A stretch of 46,457 bases of DNA from NCBI RefSeq assembly GCF_014696345.1, contig NZ_JACJPY010000033.1, positions 1 to 46,457 of the forward strand, written 5' to 3'. This stretch comes from Pseudanabaena cinerea FACHB-1277 (GTDB taxonomy: Bacteria > Cyanobacteriota > Cyanobacteriia > Pseudanabaenales > Pseudanabaenaceae). Shown one piece after another: positions 25,655 to 33,840 of this stretch. A program made the position numbers and the translations under genes. Each line of letters opens with the position of its first letter. Position 1 is the stretch's first letter. Below the pieces are notes generated by a model. That model searched no databases and was not told where the DNA came from. It saw only the letters and a list, made by a program, of their open reading frames with translations.

Positions 25655-26659
25655 TTAACTCGAATCCGATAAGCCCTTGACCAAATTATTCACGTTGTAT
25701 TCCAAGAGCTTGAGATAGGTCGGGGTTGCACCATCAGGAGGTGATAAAGAATCCACATAAAACACACCACCAAACTTTGCGCCCGTCTCCCGCACCACCT
25801 GCATTTGCGCCTCATTGCTGACCGTACTTTCGCAAAATACCGTGGGAATTTTATTTGCCCTCACCACATCAATTACTTTCTGAACTTGCTTTGGGGTGGC
25901 TTGACGCTCGGCATTGACCGCCCATATATAGGCTTCCTTGAGTCCATAGTCTTGAGCGAGATAGCTAAAAGCCCCTTCACAACTGACGATGTAGCGTTTT
26001 TCAGGGGGAATAGCCGCGATCGCCTGTCGTAATTTTTGATCGATCTCCCGAATTTGTTGGCTATATGCTTTCGCATTTGCGTCATATATCGCGGCATTGG
26101 CAGGATCGATCGCTCCTAATGCCTTGCGAATATTTTCCACATAGATCAAGGCATTGCGCGGAGACATCCAAGCATGGGGGTTAGGCTTGCCCTGATAGGC
26201 ATCTTCAGCAATGCTAATGGGCTGGATGCCTTCACTGATCGTCACCCTTGTCACCTTGGGAAAGTTCCCATAAAAGCGTTCTGCCCAACGCTCCAAATTT
26301 AAACCATTATCCAGAATCAAATCGGCTCCTTGCCCCCGCCGAAAATCGCTAGGAGTCGGTTCATAGCCATGTACCTCTGCGCCTGCTTTCACAATTGATT
26401 CCACAACTGCCCGATCGCCTGCCACATTTTGCGCCATGTCCGCTAAGACCGTGAAGGTAGTGAGGATTAATTTTTTACCTTGACGATCGCTGATCGTGGA
26501 GTTTTTGGAGATATCTGCATTATTTGAATTATTATTTGAATTTTGGCGAGCATCGGGCGCAACACAGCCACTCACAGCGATCAATACCCCTGAAAGGAAG
26601 GCAACAATCATTGTGGTTGCAGTTTGGCTATTAAGGTTTTGACTATTTGGCAAACCCAT
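25655..26659 (-). CDS. mntC: Manganese-binding lipoprotein of ABC transporter
   Basis: The 334-residue protein has a lipoprotein signal (hydrophobic about 17-30, lipobox VSGC, Cys32), then the cluster 9 binding fold. The four metal ligands are His97 (AEVHGYEP), His162 (NPHAWMSP), Glu228 (SCEGAF) and Asp303 (VDSLSPP). As I recall them, the Synechocystis MntC ligands are 89, 154, 220 and 295, which gives a constant offset of 8. Cys227 and Cys276 fall at the positions of its disulfide. That makes Mn, not Zn, the likely substrate. The ATG has no Shine-Dalgarno, and an inverted repeat lies just upstream. Confidence 0.95.
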   Translation of the reverse strand: MGLPNSQNLNSQTATTMIVAFLSGVLIAVSGCVAPDARQNSNNNSNNADISKNSTISDRQGKKLILTTFTVLADMAQNVAGDRAVVESIVKAGAEVHGYEPTPSDFRRGQGADLILDNGLNLERWAERFYGNFPKVTRVTISEGIQPISIAEDAYQGKPNPHAWMSPRNALIYVENIRKALGAIDPANAAIYDANAKAYSQQIREIDQKLRQAIAAIPPEKRYIVSCEGAFSYLAQDYGLKEAYIWAVNAERQATPKQVQKVIDVVRANKIPTVFCESTVSNEAQMQVVRETGAKFGGVFYVDSLSPPDGATPTYLKLLEYNVNNLVKGLSDSS

Positions 26660-26666
26660 GATCGCG

Positions 26667-26732
26667 TTTCATAATCAATTCATTATTTATGAATATAGCA
26701 TAGATAATTTAAAAAATGAATCGATTATGAAA
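26667..26732 (-). promoter_or_regulatory. Large inverted repeat over the mntC promoter region
   Basis: TTTCATAATCAATTCATT (26667-26684) and AATGAATCGATTATGAAA (26715-26732) are complementary at 17 of 18 positions across a 30-bp spacer. The near arm ends 8 bp before the mntC ATG. The spacer, on the mntC strand, holds AT-rich -10-like TATGCT and TATATT. The design fits a pair of operators around a promoter; in Synechocystis mntCAB is repressed by ManS/ManR under Mn excess, so ManR is one candidate. No regulator gene is nearby. Confidence 0.7.
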
Positions 26733-26737
26733 TGAAA

Positions 26738-27496
26738 TTATTCCACCGCAAAGGTAATCGCAACCACTGCCCTAATATCTTTATCAATGGAAGAGGTGTT
26801 ATAGGAGCCACTGTTGCTCACTTCGGTAGAATATCGCGCTGTAATTTGAAAGACATCGGTTTCCGCCTTGCGAATTGTGCCAAGACGACTACCAGAAACA
26901 TTGACGATCGCCTCACCTCTAGCCTTTGCATCCTTAGTCGCTTCGGAAATCATTTCCACCCGCAACTGGCTAAGCTGTGTATAGAGATATTCCGCAGGGT
27001 CGGAGGTGAAAGGGATGCCCTCATTAATCAAATCAGTACTTGATTGGGCGATCGCGCTAGTGCCATCCACATCCTTAGAACGGATCTCAAAACGTTGCAC
27101 GAGGCGATAGGCGATGTTTCTGCCCGTTTGCATCCCGTTACTATTGGTTTCAGGGATAGGCTGGGTTTCGATCGCGCTGACGGTGATCGCGTCATCGGGA
27201 ATATTTTTGCTCTTGAGGTAAGTACGCACCCTTGCGTTATAGCGTTTGAGTTCTTGGTAGGCGAGGGGTAGGGTCGTCTGTTGGCTGGAAATGGAGCTAC
27301 GCCAAATCACAAAATCAGCGCGGATGGGTCGGGTTGATGAACCAATTACGGTCAAAACATCATTTGATCTCAGCGATCGCAGGGCATTACCCGCCAGATA
27401 GGCGCTACCAACAAGGGCGATCGATAGGGCAAGCATTCCGCTAAATAGTTGGGGAAATGGCGCAGTTGATTTGGGGAGGTTAGTTTCTGGTTGCAT
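26738..27496 (-). CDS. SIMPL domain (DUF541) protein, membrane-anchored
   Basis: From the ATG at 27496 the product has 252 residues. A TTG at 27574 would add 26 residues. It has a membrane anchor (about 17-36, LFSGMLALSIALVGSAYLAG) and the SIMPL fold: VLTVIGSSTRPIRADFVIW, IPDDAITVSAIETQPI, YRLVQRFEIRS and DAKARGEAIVNVSGSRLG. The family is periplasmic or surface-located and of unclear role. The stop is 6 bp from the outer arm of the mntC inverted repeat. Confidence 0.87.
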   Translation of the reverse strand: MQPETNLPKSTAPFPQLFSGMLALSIALVGSAYLAGNALRSLRSNDVLTVIGSSTRPIRADFVIWRSSISSQQTTLPLAYQELKRYNARVRTYLKSKNIPDDAITVSAIETQPIPETNSNGMQTGRNIAYRLVQRFEIRSKDVDGTSAIAQSSTDLINEGIPFTSDPAEYLYTQLSQLRVEMISEATKDAKARGEAIVNVSGSRLGTIRKAETDVFQITARYSTEVSNSGSYNTSSIDKDIRAVVAITFAVE

Positions 27497-27690
27497 GGCT
27501 TTGTGGGGAATTGAGTGGGGAATAGAGGCTAGATGCGTTGACGTAAGGTCGCTTTGTGTAGTTACTGCCTGCAATAAATCGCAATGTCGGTTTTTACGAT
27601 CTCATAGACAACTTGCAAACGGCGATCGCTGCTAGGATAAATTTGCTATATAGGGTTAAACTTTAGGCAATATCAGAATTTTGTGAGTGC

Positions 27691-27798
27691 ATGAGACCAA
27701 AAGCTATGACCAGCGATCGCATCGAAAAATTTCAGGCTGCTTCCCGTAACTTGCGGTTACAGCCACTTTTGACTGGGGATATACACTCTGAAACGTAG
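27691..27798 (+). CDS. Possible 35-residue small protein
   Basis: An ATG-started ORF of 35 residues lies 8 bp before the TPR protein on the same strand. It contains TSDRIEKFQAASRNLRLQPL and no membrane segment. It could be a leader or the remnant of an older 5' gene. Support is limited to its position and open frame. Confidence 0.25.
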   Translation: MRPKAMTSDRIEKFQAASRNLRLQPLLTGDIHSET

Positions 27799-27806
27799 CA
27801 AAAATC

Positions 27807-29009
27807 ATGTCAAACCTAATCGTTCTCAATGAAGAAAATGCCAATACATACGATCGCCTTGTCGTATCCCTTGAGGCTGGATTAGGAACGTTACAGATCT
27901 TGATCGCGGTGTGCGATAACTCTGCATTAAAAAAAGAGGTGATTAGTCGCTATGAGGCGGAGTTAGAGGCGCAGGGGGTGCGGGTCTATCGGTTGGCACT
28001 AAACCTTGAGGAGCCGAGTTTGTTGCAGGCTTTGATCGATGGCAAGATTGAGTTTAATCAACAGGCGATCGCGACGGCGTTGGGGGCGGAGAAGTTAAGT
28101 AATTTAGGTGCGAGTAATCGCGAAAAGTTAGATAGTTTTTTGGGTTATTTACAATGGACGCGGGAGGCTTTGCGGGGTTATCCTTTGCCAATGGTGTTAT
28201 GGTTGCCTTCGGCATTATTAGTGGAGATCGTCAAAAGAGCGCCCGATTTTTGGAGTTGGCGCGGTGGTGTGTTTAACTTTGGCTTTGCGAAGTTTGATTT
28301 CTCAAAGGTGCAAATTAGTTATAATAGAGATTTTATGTTAGCCCAAAGCGATACTTCTCAAAGATCGAGTTCGGTTCTTTCGGTAAGACAATTAGAAGAT
28401 TCCCTTGCAGAAGCTTTAACAACTTGGGGTGAGGATAGCGCCAATATTGAACCAATTTATGCTCAATTGGGTAAGCTTTATGCAGATAGGGTTTTAGACG
28501 GTAAAACGGATGATCGAGAAAGGGAAACTGTTTTAGCAGAAACATATTTGAAGCGAGCTATTGATATACAAAAAACATATAAACGTAGATCTGATCTTAT
28601 ACATTCGCTAAATAGTTTGGCTTATATGTATAAGTTCCTTGGCTATTGGGATAAAGCTGAATCACTTTACAAAGAATCTCTAGATGAATTGAGAGAAGAA
28701 CCATATAACAAAGAAAGAATTGCATTTATTTGGGGAGTATTGGGAGACATCGAGCGCAATCGCGGCAACTGGGATGCGGCGGAATCTCTCTACAGACAAT
28801 CTTTGCAATTGAGTACTGAATTAGGCGGTTTAGATCTCATTGCTGAAGGGAACTTTGATTTTGCGTTACTTGAAAAACAACGCGGCAATCTCACCCTTGC
28901 CAAACAATACTACAACAAAGCCAAAACCATCTATCAACAACTCGGCGCAATCAAAGACCTAGAGTTTATTGAAAAGGAATGGAATTTGATAGAACAGAGC
29001 GAATCTTGA
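27807..29009 (+). CDS. TPR protein with a degenerate NTPase-like N-terminal domain
   Basis: The 400-residue protein has an N-terminal domain (about 1-170) of a type widespread in cyanobacteria. It has LGTLQILIAVCDNSALKKEV, FLGYLQWTREALRGYPLPMV, LWLPSALLVEIVKRAPDFWS and WRGGVFNF. It looks like a STAND-type NTPase in which the P-loop is absent. After it come three or four TPRs (about 245-395), such as NSLAYMYKFLGYWDKAESLY and GDIERNRGNWDAAESLYRQS. The function is unknown; related proteins bind partners or act in signalling. The 28320-28720 part is AT-rich compared with the start of the gene. Confidence 0.78.
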   Translation: MSNLIVLNEENANTYDRLVVSLEAGLGTLQILIAVCDNSALKKEVISRYEAELEAQGVRVYRLALNLEEPSLLQALIDGKIEFNQQAIATALGAEKLSNLGASNREKLDSFLGYLQWTREALRGYPLPMVLWLPSALLVEIVKRAPDFWSWRGGVFNFGFAKFDFSKVQISYNRDFMLAQSDTSQRSSSVLSVRQLEDSLAEALTTWGEDSANIEPIYAQLGKLYADRVLDGKTDDRERETVLAETYLKRAIDIQKTYKRRSDLIHSLNSLAYMYKFLGYWDKAESLYKESLDELREEPYNKERIAFIWGVLGDIERNRGNWDAAESLYRQSLQLSTELGGLDLIAEGNFDFALLEKQRGNLTLAKQYYNKAKTIYQQLGAIKDLEFIEKEWNLIEQSES

Positions 29010-29010
29010 T

Positions 29011-29213
29011 GTAGGGGTAGAGCATTTGCGCCCCCATCTCGAAACGCATCACCACAATCTCTATCCACAAATGCTCTACCCTCTTTGCTATTCACCAACC
29101 AATTATCCCTGCGGTTTGGTTTTTGGGTGAATGTTGAAGGTTTAGGGCAGAGCATTCCCAAATTAAGATTGTCGGTAAATTAATGAATTGTGGCGGGAAT
29201 GCTCTGCCCCTAC
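29011..29213. repeat. Nested palindromic repeat element
   Basis: The ends GTAGGGGTAGAGCATT (29011-29026) and AATGCTCTGCCCCTAC (29198-29213) are complementary at 15 of 16 positions. Two internal arms carry the same word: AATGCTCTACC (from 29070) pairs with the left end, and GGGCAGAGCATTCCC (from 29145) pairs with the right end. So the unit can fold as two hairpins or one long one. No coding potential; no clear target duplication. It fills most of the gap 29010-29311. Confidence 0.82.
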
Positions 29214-29311
29214 AATTATTGATGTGACAAATGCCTTGAATATGGGATTAAAAAATTGCCGTAGTAGTTAAAACTGACTAATTCCTGATTTTTAACCCGT
29301 TTCAACGGATT

Positions 29312-30349
29312 TTAGCTTTCAGCCCGCAATTTATTATAGGACTTAGCGATCGCTTTGCGTTGGCTGTCACCTGTCAGCTTGAGGGCAAAATTTTCGATGT
29401 TGTTGTACCAACTGCGCGGTAGTAGCCACATTAAATAAGCAGCCAAAATTGTCAGCAGCGATCGCATCGGTTCATAAATTAAAATCTTCCAATTACTTGC
29501 TAAGGCGCGATTTACAAGTTGTACAGATGCCTTACCGTCTTTGTTGCGAATGGCGCGGCGGGCAAGATAACGGAACTGATAAGCACGGGCGAGGGACTCC
29601 CATTTTGCTAAGAGGGCAGGGGCATAGGTGCGGGTTTTGGCAATCACTTTCTCCCATGATTCCAATTGTTTGTTCATATTGGCGGAAAGACTGCCAGAAT
29701 TAACGCGATACAGAGTAAGCGGTTCGGGAATACCTTCAATTTGCCAATTGGTTTGAATGGCGATTCTAATCCAACATTCAATATCTTCTGACTGACGGAA
29801 TTGATCATCAAAATAGAAGTCTTCCACTTCGCCATAGAGATTGTGTTGAAACTTAATGCCTTCAAGGGCTTCACGGCGAATTACAGGGGCAGAGCCGTTG
29901 CCTATGGGGTTGCGACAGAGTAAATGTGGTGCGTCAATATCTGTCAGTTTAGGCATTTGGTATGTGCCGAGGGAATTACTATCTTCATCAATAAACGCAG
30001 AACGGCTGAAGCTAATGCCAACCTTGGGACGGGTTTCTAAATGACGGATATGCTTCTCCAGTTTTTCAGGCATCCAGAGATCATCGCTGTCTAATAGGGC
30101 AATATATTCACCTTGGGCATGGCGAATTCCTGTATTTCTTGCTCCTGCTAAACCCCGATTTTTTTGACGGACAATCCGTATGCGCGGATCATGAAACTGC
30201 TCACATATCTCAATACTGCGATCGGGAGATTGATCGTCAACAATGATTAACTCAAAATCCTGAAATGTCTGTGCTAAGACTGATGTAATGGTTTCGTGAA
30301 CAAAACGTTCAACATTATAGACTGGGACAATTACTGATACTGCGACCAT
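29312..30349 (-). CDS. Glycosyltransferase family 2
   Basis: The 345-residue protein has the GT-A fold: SVIVPVYNVERFVHETITSV, FELIIVDDQSPD, NRGLAGARNTGI, and the metal-binding DxD in LLDSDDLW, with a conserved FRQSEDIECWIR acceptor-side region. A C-terminal segment near 300-320 (LLTILAAYLMWLLP) is hydrophobic, suggesting membrane contact. It is likely to add a sugar in exopolysaccharide or lipopolysaccharide assembly with the genes at 30899-37303. It is transcribed away from them. Confidence 0.92.
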   Translation of the reverse strand: MVAVSVIVPVYNVERFVHETITSVLAQTFQDFELIIVDDQSPDRSIEICEQFHDPRIRIVRQKNRGLAGARNTGIRHAQGEYIALLDSDDLWMPEKLEKHIRHLETRPKVGISFSRSAFIDEDSNSLGTYQMPKLTDIDAPHLLCRNPIGNGSAPVIRREALEGIKFQHNLYGEVEDFYFDDQFRQSEDIECWIRIAIQTNWQIEGIPEPLTLYRVNSGSLSANMNKQLESWEKVIAKTRTYAPALLAKWESLARAYQFRYLARRAIRNKDGKASVQLVNRALASNWKILIYEPMRSLLTILAAYLMWLLPRSWYNNIENFALKLTGDSQRKAIAKSYNKLRAES

Positions 30350-30416
30350 GATTTATTACCGATAATTAGTTATATGTGATGGATGAGCATACTAAATGAA
30401 CATACAGTTTTAAATA

Positions 30417-30635
30417 TCAAGTAGCTGCTTTTTGAGTGGGAAGTAAGTAAGCACAAGTAAACCAAAAACCTAGAAAGCTGTCCTGTCCGCAATCGCAGGC
30501 GGGACAACTTTTGATTTTGGGTTTTAATAACGTAGAAGTCTTTAAGGCTATTGCCAAGCCCTTTGCCAAGCCCTTTGCCAATAAACAGGCAACCCCGATG
30601 CCAGTCCATTGGATGTCTATTGATAATATTTCCAT
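30417..30635 (-). CDS. Possible small protein with CPxCxC motif
   Basis: A 72-residue ORF starts at ATG 30635: a hydrophobic first half with tandem GLAKGLA (from a 12-bp direct repeat around 30550-30580), then KSCPACDCGQDSFLGFWF. The CPACDC motif could bind metal. No Shine-Dalgarno is seen. An overlapping ORF in another frame is less convincing. The rest of the 30350-30898 gap holds only a heptamer repeat and a probable promoter region. Confidence 0.3.
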   Translation of the reverse strand: MEILSIDIQWTGIGVACLLAKGLAKGLAIALKTSTLLKPKIKSCPACDCGQDSFLGFWFTCAYLLPTQKAAT

Positions 30636-30670
30636 TTTACAATGCGATCGCTAATCCTATAAACCAAAAA

Positions 30671-30698
30671 ATCAAAAATCAAAAATCAAAAATCAAAA
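30671..30698. repeat. Heptanucleotide repeat (ATCAAAA) x4
   Basis: Four perfect tandem ATCAAAA heptamers, about 200 bp upstream of the beta-propeller-like gene. It is the third heptamer array in the window after those at 18131 and 22753. Confidence 0.92.
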
Positions 30699-30898
30699 AA
30701 AGCAAAAACTATCCGTCTTGTCAGAGGTCGAACTGATTGACTGACAGCTCAAACCCACACCAGAAAATCTTAGAAAGCTTTGCTAATCAACATTTCAAAA
30801 AATCTCGGTAATTCGTTTGCTCGGTAATTGCTGTAAGTCAGGGCAAAGCGCTGTATAATTTCCAACCAAAGCAGTTATTTTGAAGTTCTTAACCTAGT

Positions 30899-32395
30899 AT
30901 GCAATCGAGTAATCTCTTTAAAGGGTTTAATCAACCAATTGATCGCTATGCTATTGGGTTAGCAACTGTCCTCATGATCGCGATCGCCATTCTGATTGGC
31001 ATTGGCGATCGCACCTTGCCAGAGGTAAAAGACTTTAGTTGGCAAAATCGTAAAATTGATGCCACCAATATCTCCTTTGTGCTGACTTTTAATCGTCCGA
31101 TGGATCGCGACAGCGTGGAGCGAAATCTGAAGATTGAACCAGCCCTTGAGGGTAAAATCAGTTGGTCTTCACGGCGAATGTCCTATACGCCCTTGTCCCC
31201 TGCGACCTATGGGCAGAACTATAGCCTTAGCCTAGAAAATGCTTATGATCGCTTTGGCAATGAGTCCCGGCAACAAAAGACAGCGATCGAACCCTTTACA
31301 GGCAACTTCACTACACCGAGTCCTCGCTTTGCATACATTGGCTCACAGGCAGAGGAGCAGGGCAGAATTGTATTATATGATGTTTTACAAAAGCAGAAAC
31401 GGATACTCACGCCCGAAAGCTTGGCAGTGACAGATTTTCGAGTTTATCCCGATCGCCAAAAGATTATTTTCGGGGCGATCGCGGCGGGAGAGGGTTTATT
31501 AGATCAAAAAATTTACGAAGTTGCCACAGGTATTGATGCAAGCGATCGCCTCAAGGATAGCGAATTAGCTCCCGAAGTGAAATTAATATTAGGGAGTGAT
31601 CAATATCAGAATTTTAAATTTGATCTTTCGCCCGATGGCAAAAATATTTTGGTGCAGCGTCTAGATCGGCAGCAGGTTGGACGCTATGGGCTATGGCTAA
31701 TCAAGGATGGCGAAACACCGCGATCGCTGGACAATCAGCCAGGGGGCGACTTTATGTTTACCCCCGACAGTGCTTCGGTGGCGATCGCTCAGGGTGAAGG
31801 CGTAGCAATTTTGCCATTGGAGCCGCAGTCACCTCCCCTAGACTTCTTGCCAAGGTTTGGTACAGTCTTAGGCTTCGGGCGTAGTGGCATTCAAGCAGCA
31901 ACAATTAAGTTCAATCAAGACTATACGCGATCGCTCTATTTGGTAAATAATCAAGGCTTGCAAAAAGAACTCACTAAAATTAAAGGTTCCATTCTCGGCG
32001 CTCAATTTGACCCCCAAGAAAAGAACCTTTACTGCTTGCTCACCGATGTGGAACAGGATAATACGCGCAACCTTTTCCGAGAAAAGCCCTATCTAGCTGT
32101 CATTAATCTAGAATCTGCGGAACTCAAAAGAATTCTAGAATTACCGCCCCAAAGAGAAGTCCAGTTTAATATTGCGCCCGATGGTCAAGCGATTTTACTA
32201 AATTCGGCAGTGCCTAGCAGTGAAAATATGGATAGCAATAGTAACCCTGCGGATACAGCAACAGCTTCCAGATTGCCTCGCAGCCCAGCAACACCAACAA
32301 AACTGGTGATTTTACCAATCAATCAAGCTAATAACGATTTGCCTCAGCCCAATGTGCTACCCATGTTCGGCACATCACCAAAATGGCTACCGTAG
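30899..32395 (+). CDS. Membrane-anchored Ig-like/beta-propeller-like protein
   Basis: The 498-residue protein has a membrane segment (about 17-37, AIGLATVLMIAIAILIG), then an Ig-like domain of the SbsA type (about 50-130; ISFVLTFNRPMDRDSVERNL), and a propeller-like half with repeated DGK/SPDGK turns (FDLSPDGKNILVQRL, FMFTPDSASVAIAQG, FNIAPDGQAILLNSA). It is probably extracytoplasmic. Location between glycosyltransferases suggests a role in exopolysaccharide export or at the cell surface, but this is only context. Confidence 0.75.
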   Translation: MQSSNLFKGFNQPIDRYAIGLATVLMIAIAILIGIGDRTLPEVKDFSWQNRKIDATNISFVLTFNRPMDRDSVERNLKIEPALEGKISWSSRRMSYTPLSPATYGQNYSLSLENAYDRFGNESRQQKTAIEPFTGNFTTPSPRFAYIGSQAEEQGRIVLYDVLQKQKRILTPESLAVTDFRVYPDRQKIIFGAIAAGEGLLDQKIYEVATGIDASDRLKDSELAPEVKLILGSDQYQNFKFDLSPDGKNILVQRLDRQQVGRYGLWLIKDGETPRSLDNQPGGDFMFTPDSASVAIAQGEGVAILPLEPQSPPLDFLPRFGTVLGFGRSGIQAATIKFNQDYTRSLYLVNNQGLQKELTKIKGSILGAQFDPQEKNLYCLLTDVEQDNTRNLFREKPYLAVINLESAELKRILELPPQREVQFNIAPDGQAILLNSAVPSSENMDSNSNPADTATASRLPRSPATPTKLVILPINQANNDLPQPNVLPMFGTSPKWLP

Positions 32396-32407
32396 GAATG
32401 GGTTTTT

Positions 32408-32440
32408 AAATAAGGAAATGGCTACGCCATTTCTTTATTT
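32408..32440 (+). terminator. Hairpin terminator after the propeller-like gene
   Basis: AAATAAGGAAATGGC (32408-32422) and GCCATTTCTTTATTT (32426-32440) pair around TAC with one mismatch. The stem ends in an A/T-rich region on both strands and lies 13 bp after the stop codon. Confidence 0.65.
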
Positions 32441-32530
32441 GGTATAAGATAGAGCCTTGCTGGAAGCATGGTTTTTTAAGCCCAATTTTCCGATAAAAAC
32501 TGCAAGCCCCTCTCAACTAATATAAAACCC

Positions 32531-33637
32531 ATGAAAGTAGCCCTAGTGCATGATTTCCTGACCCAGCGCGGCGGTGGCGAAAGGGTGTTTGAGCTATTGT
32601 GCAATCATTTTCCTAAAGCTGACATCTACACCTCTGTTTACGATCGCCCAAATACAATCAACCTAGGCGATCGCCCCATCAATACCACCTTTCTCCAGAA
32701 AATTCCAGCCGTCCACAAAAATTTTCGCCTCTTCGCCCCCTTCTACTATCAAGCCTTTCGCACCCTCAACCTACAAGATTACGATCTGATTTTGTCTAGC
32801 AGTTCCAGCTTTGCCAAGGGGATCAAAAAACGTAATGATGCCATACATATTTGTTTTTGCCACAACATCACCCGATTCCTCTGGGACACCGATACTTATT
32901 TGCGAGAATATGGCAGCTTTAGCCTATTCAAACCCCTAATCGAGATTGTCTTTCAATGGATGCGGCAACAGGACTTACGCTATGCCCAATGTCCAGACTA
33001 TTACATCGCTAACTCCACAACCGTTGCCAAGCGCATCGAGAATATTTACCGCAAAGACGCGATCAGCATCAACTATCCCATTGACGATCGCCGATTCACA
33101 TTTTGCGATCAAAAGGAGGACTATTGCCTCGTGTCATCGCGCCATCTTAGCTACAAACGCCTTGATGTGATCGTTGAGGCTTTTAATGCCTTGGGCTTGC
33201 CATTGCTAATTACAGGAGAAGGCCCTGAAACCACAAATTTACAGAGTCGTGCTAAACCGAATATTCAATTTTTGGGTCATGTTAGCGATCGCGATCGCTG
33301 CCAATTAATGGCAAAGGCAAAATTTGTAATTGTCGCGGCTCTAGAAGACTATGGACTCGTACCAATCGAAGCCAACGCCAGTGGCACACCCGTAATCGCC
33401 TATGGTGCAGGCGGCGTATTGGACACACAAATATCAGGATTTACGGGGTTATTTTTTGCAGAACAAACCGCATCATCTTTGGAAAGTGCCATAATCAAAG
33501 CACAAACAATGTCATGGGACTATGCCAAAATTCGTGACCATGCCATTACCAATTTCTCGGAGGCTGTTTTCTTTCAAAAAGTAGATCAAATGATTGCTCA
33601 CATTTGCCAATCTCAAGGCATCAAGTACAATACTTAG
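32531..33637 (+). CDS. Glycosyltransferase family 4
   Basis: The 368-residue protein has the GT-B fold. The N-terminal half starts KVALVHDFLTQRGGGERVFE; the C-terminal half has SSRHLSYKRLDVIVEAFNAL, LLITGEGPE, the E-x7-E region ALEDYGLVPIEANASGTPVI and GAGGVLDTQISGFTG. These belong to retaining enzymes using nucleotide-sugars (often mannosyltransferases). It likely builds the exopolysaccharide repeat unit. Confidence 0.94.
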   Translation: MKVALVHDFLTQRGGGERVFELLCNHFPKADIYTSVYDRPNTINLGDRPINTTFLQKIPAVHKNFRLFAPFYYQAFRTLNLQDYDLILSSSSSFAKGIKKRNDAIHICFCHNITRFLWDTDTYLREYGSFSLFKPLIEIVFQWMRQQDLRYAQCPDYYIANSTTVAKRIENIYRKDAISINYPIDDRRFTFCDQKEDYCLVSSRHLSYKRLDVIVEAFNALGLPLLITGEGPETTNLQSRAKPNIQFLGHVSDRDRCQLMAKAKFVIVAALEDYGLVPIEANASGTPVIAYGAGGVLDTQISGFTGLFFAEQTASSLESAIIKAQTMSWDYAKIRDHAITNFSEAVFFQKVDQMIAHICQSQGIKYNT

Positions 33638-33840
33638 CCCTCAAATCCAAATTACAGCAATACTCGATCACACCTGCTACAAAAAGGGTCGCAGGGCAAA
33701 GCCCCACAATGGGTTTTATGCTATAAGGCTTGCAATAGCTCGCCAACTTGTCAAGTACTGTAAAATAGATGCCCATTGGACTATCAAACCATCTATGCTG
33801 CAAAGCCCAAGTTTTAACTTAATGACTTAAGGACACAACC

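Noticed and set aside
30370-30609. 79-codon minus-strand ORF overlapping the 72-codon one
   Set aside because: It shares the same DNA in another frame and shows less protein-like sequence; at most one of the two can be real.
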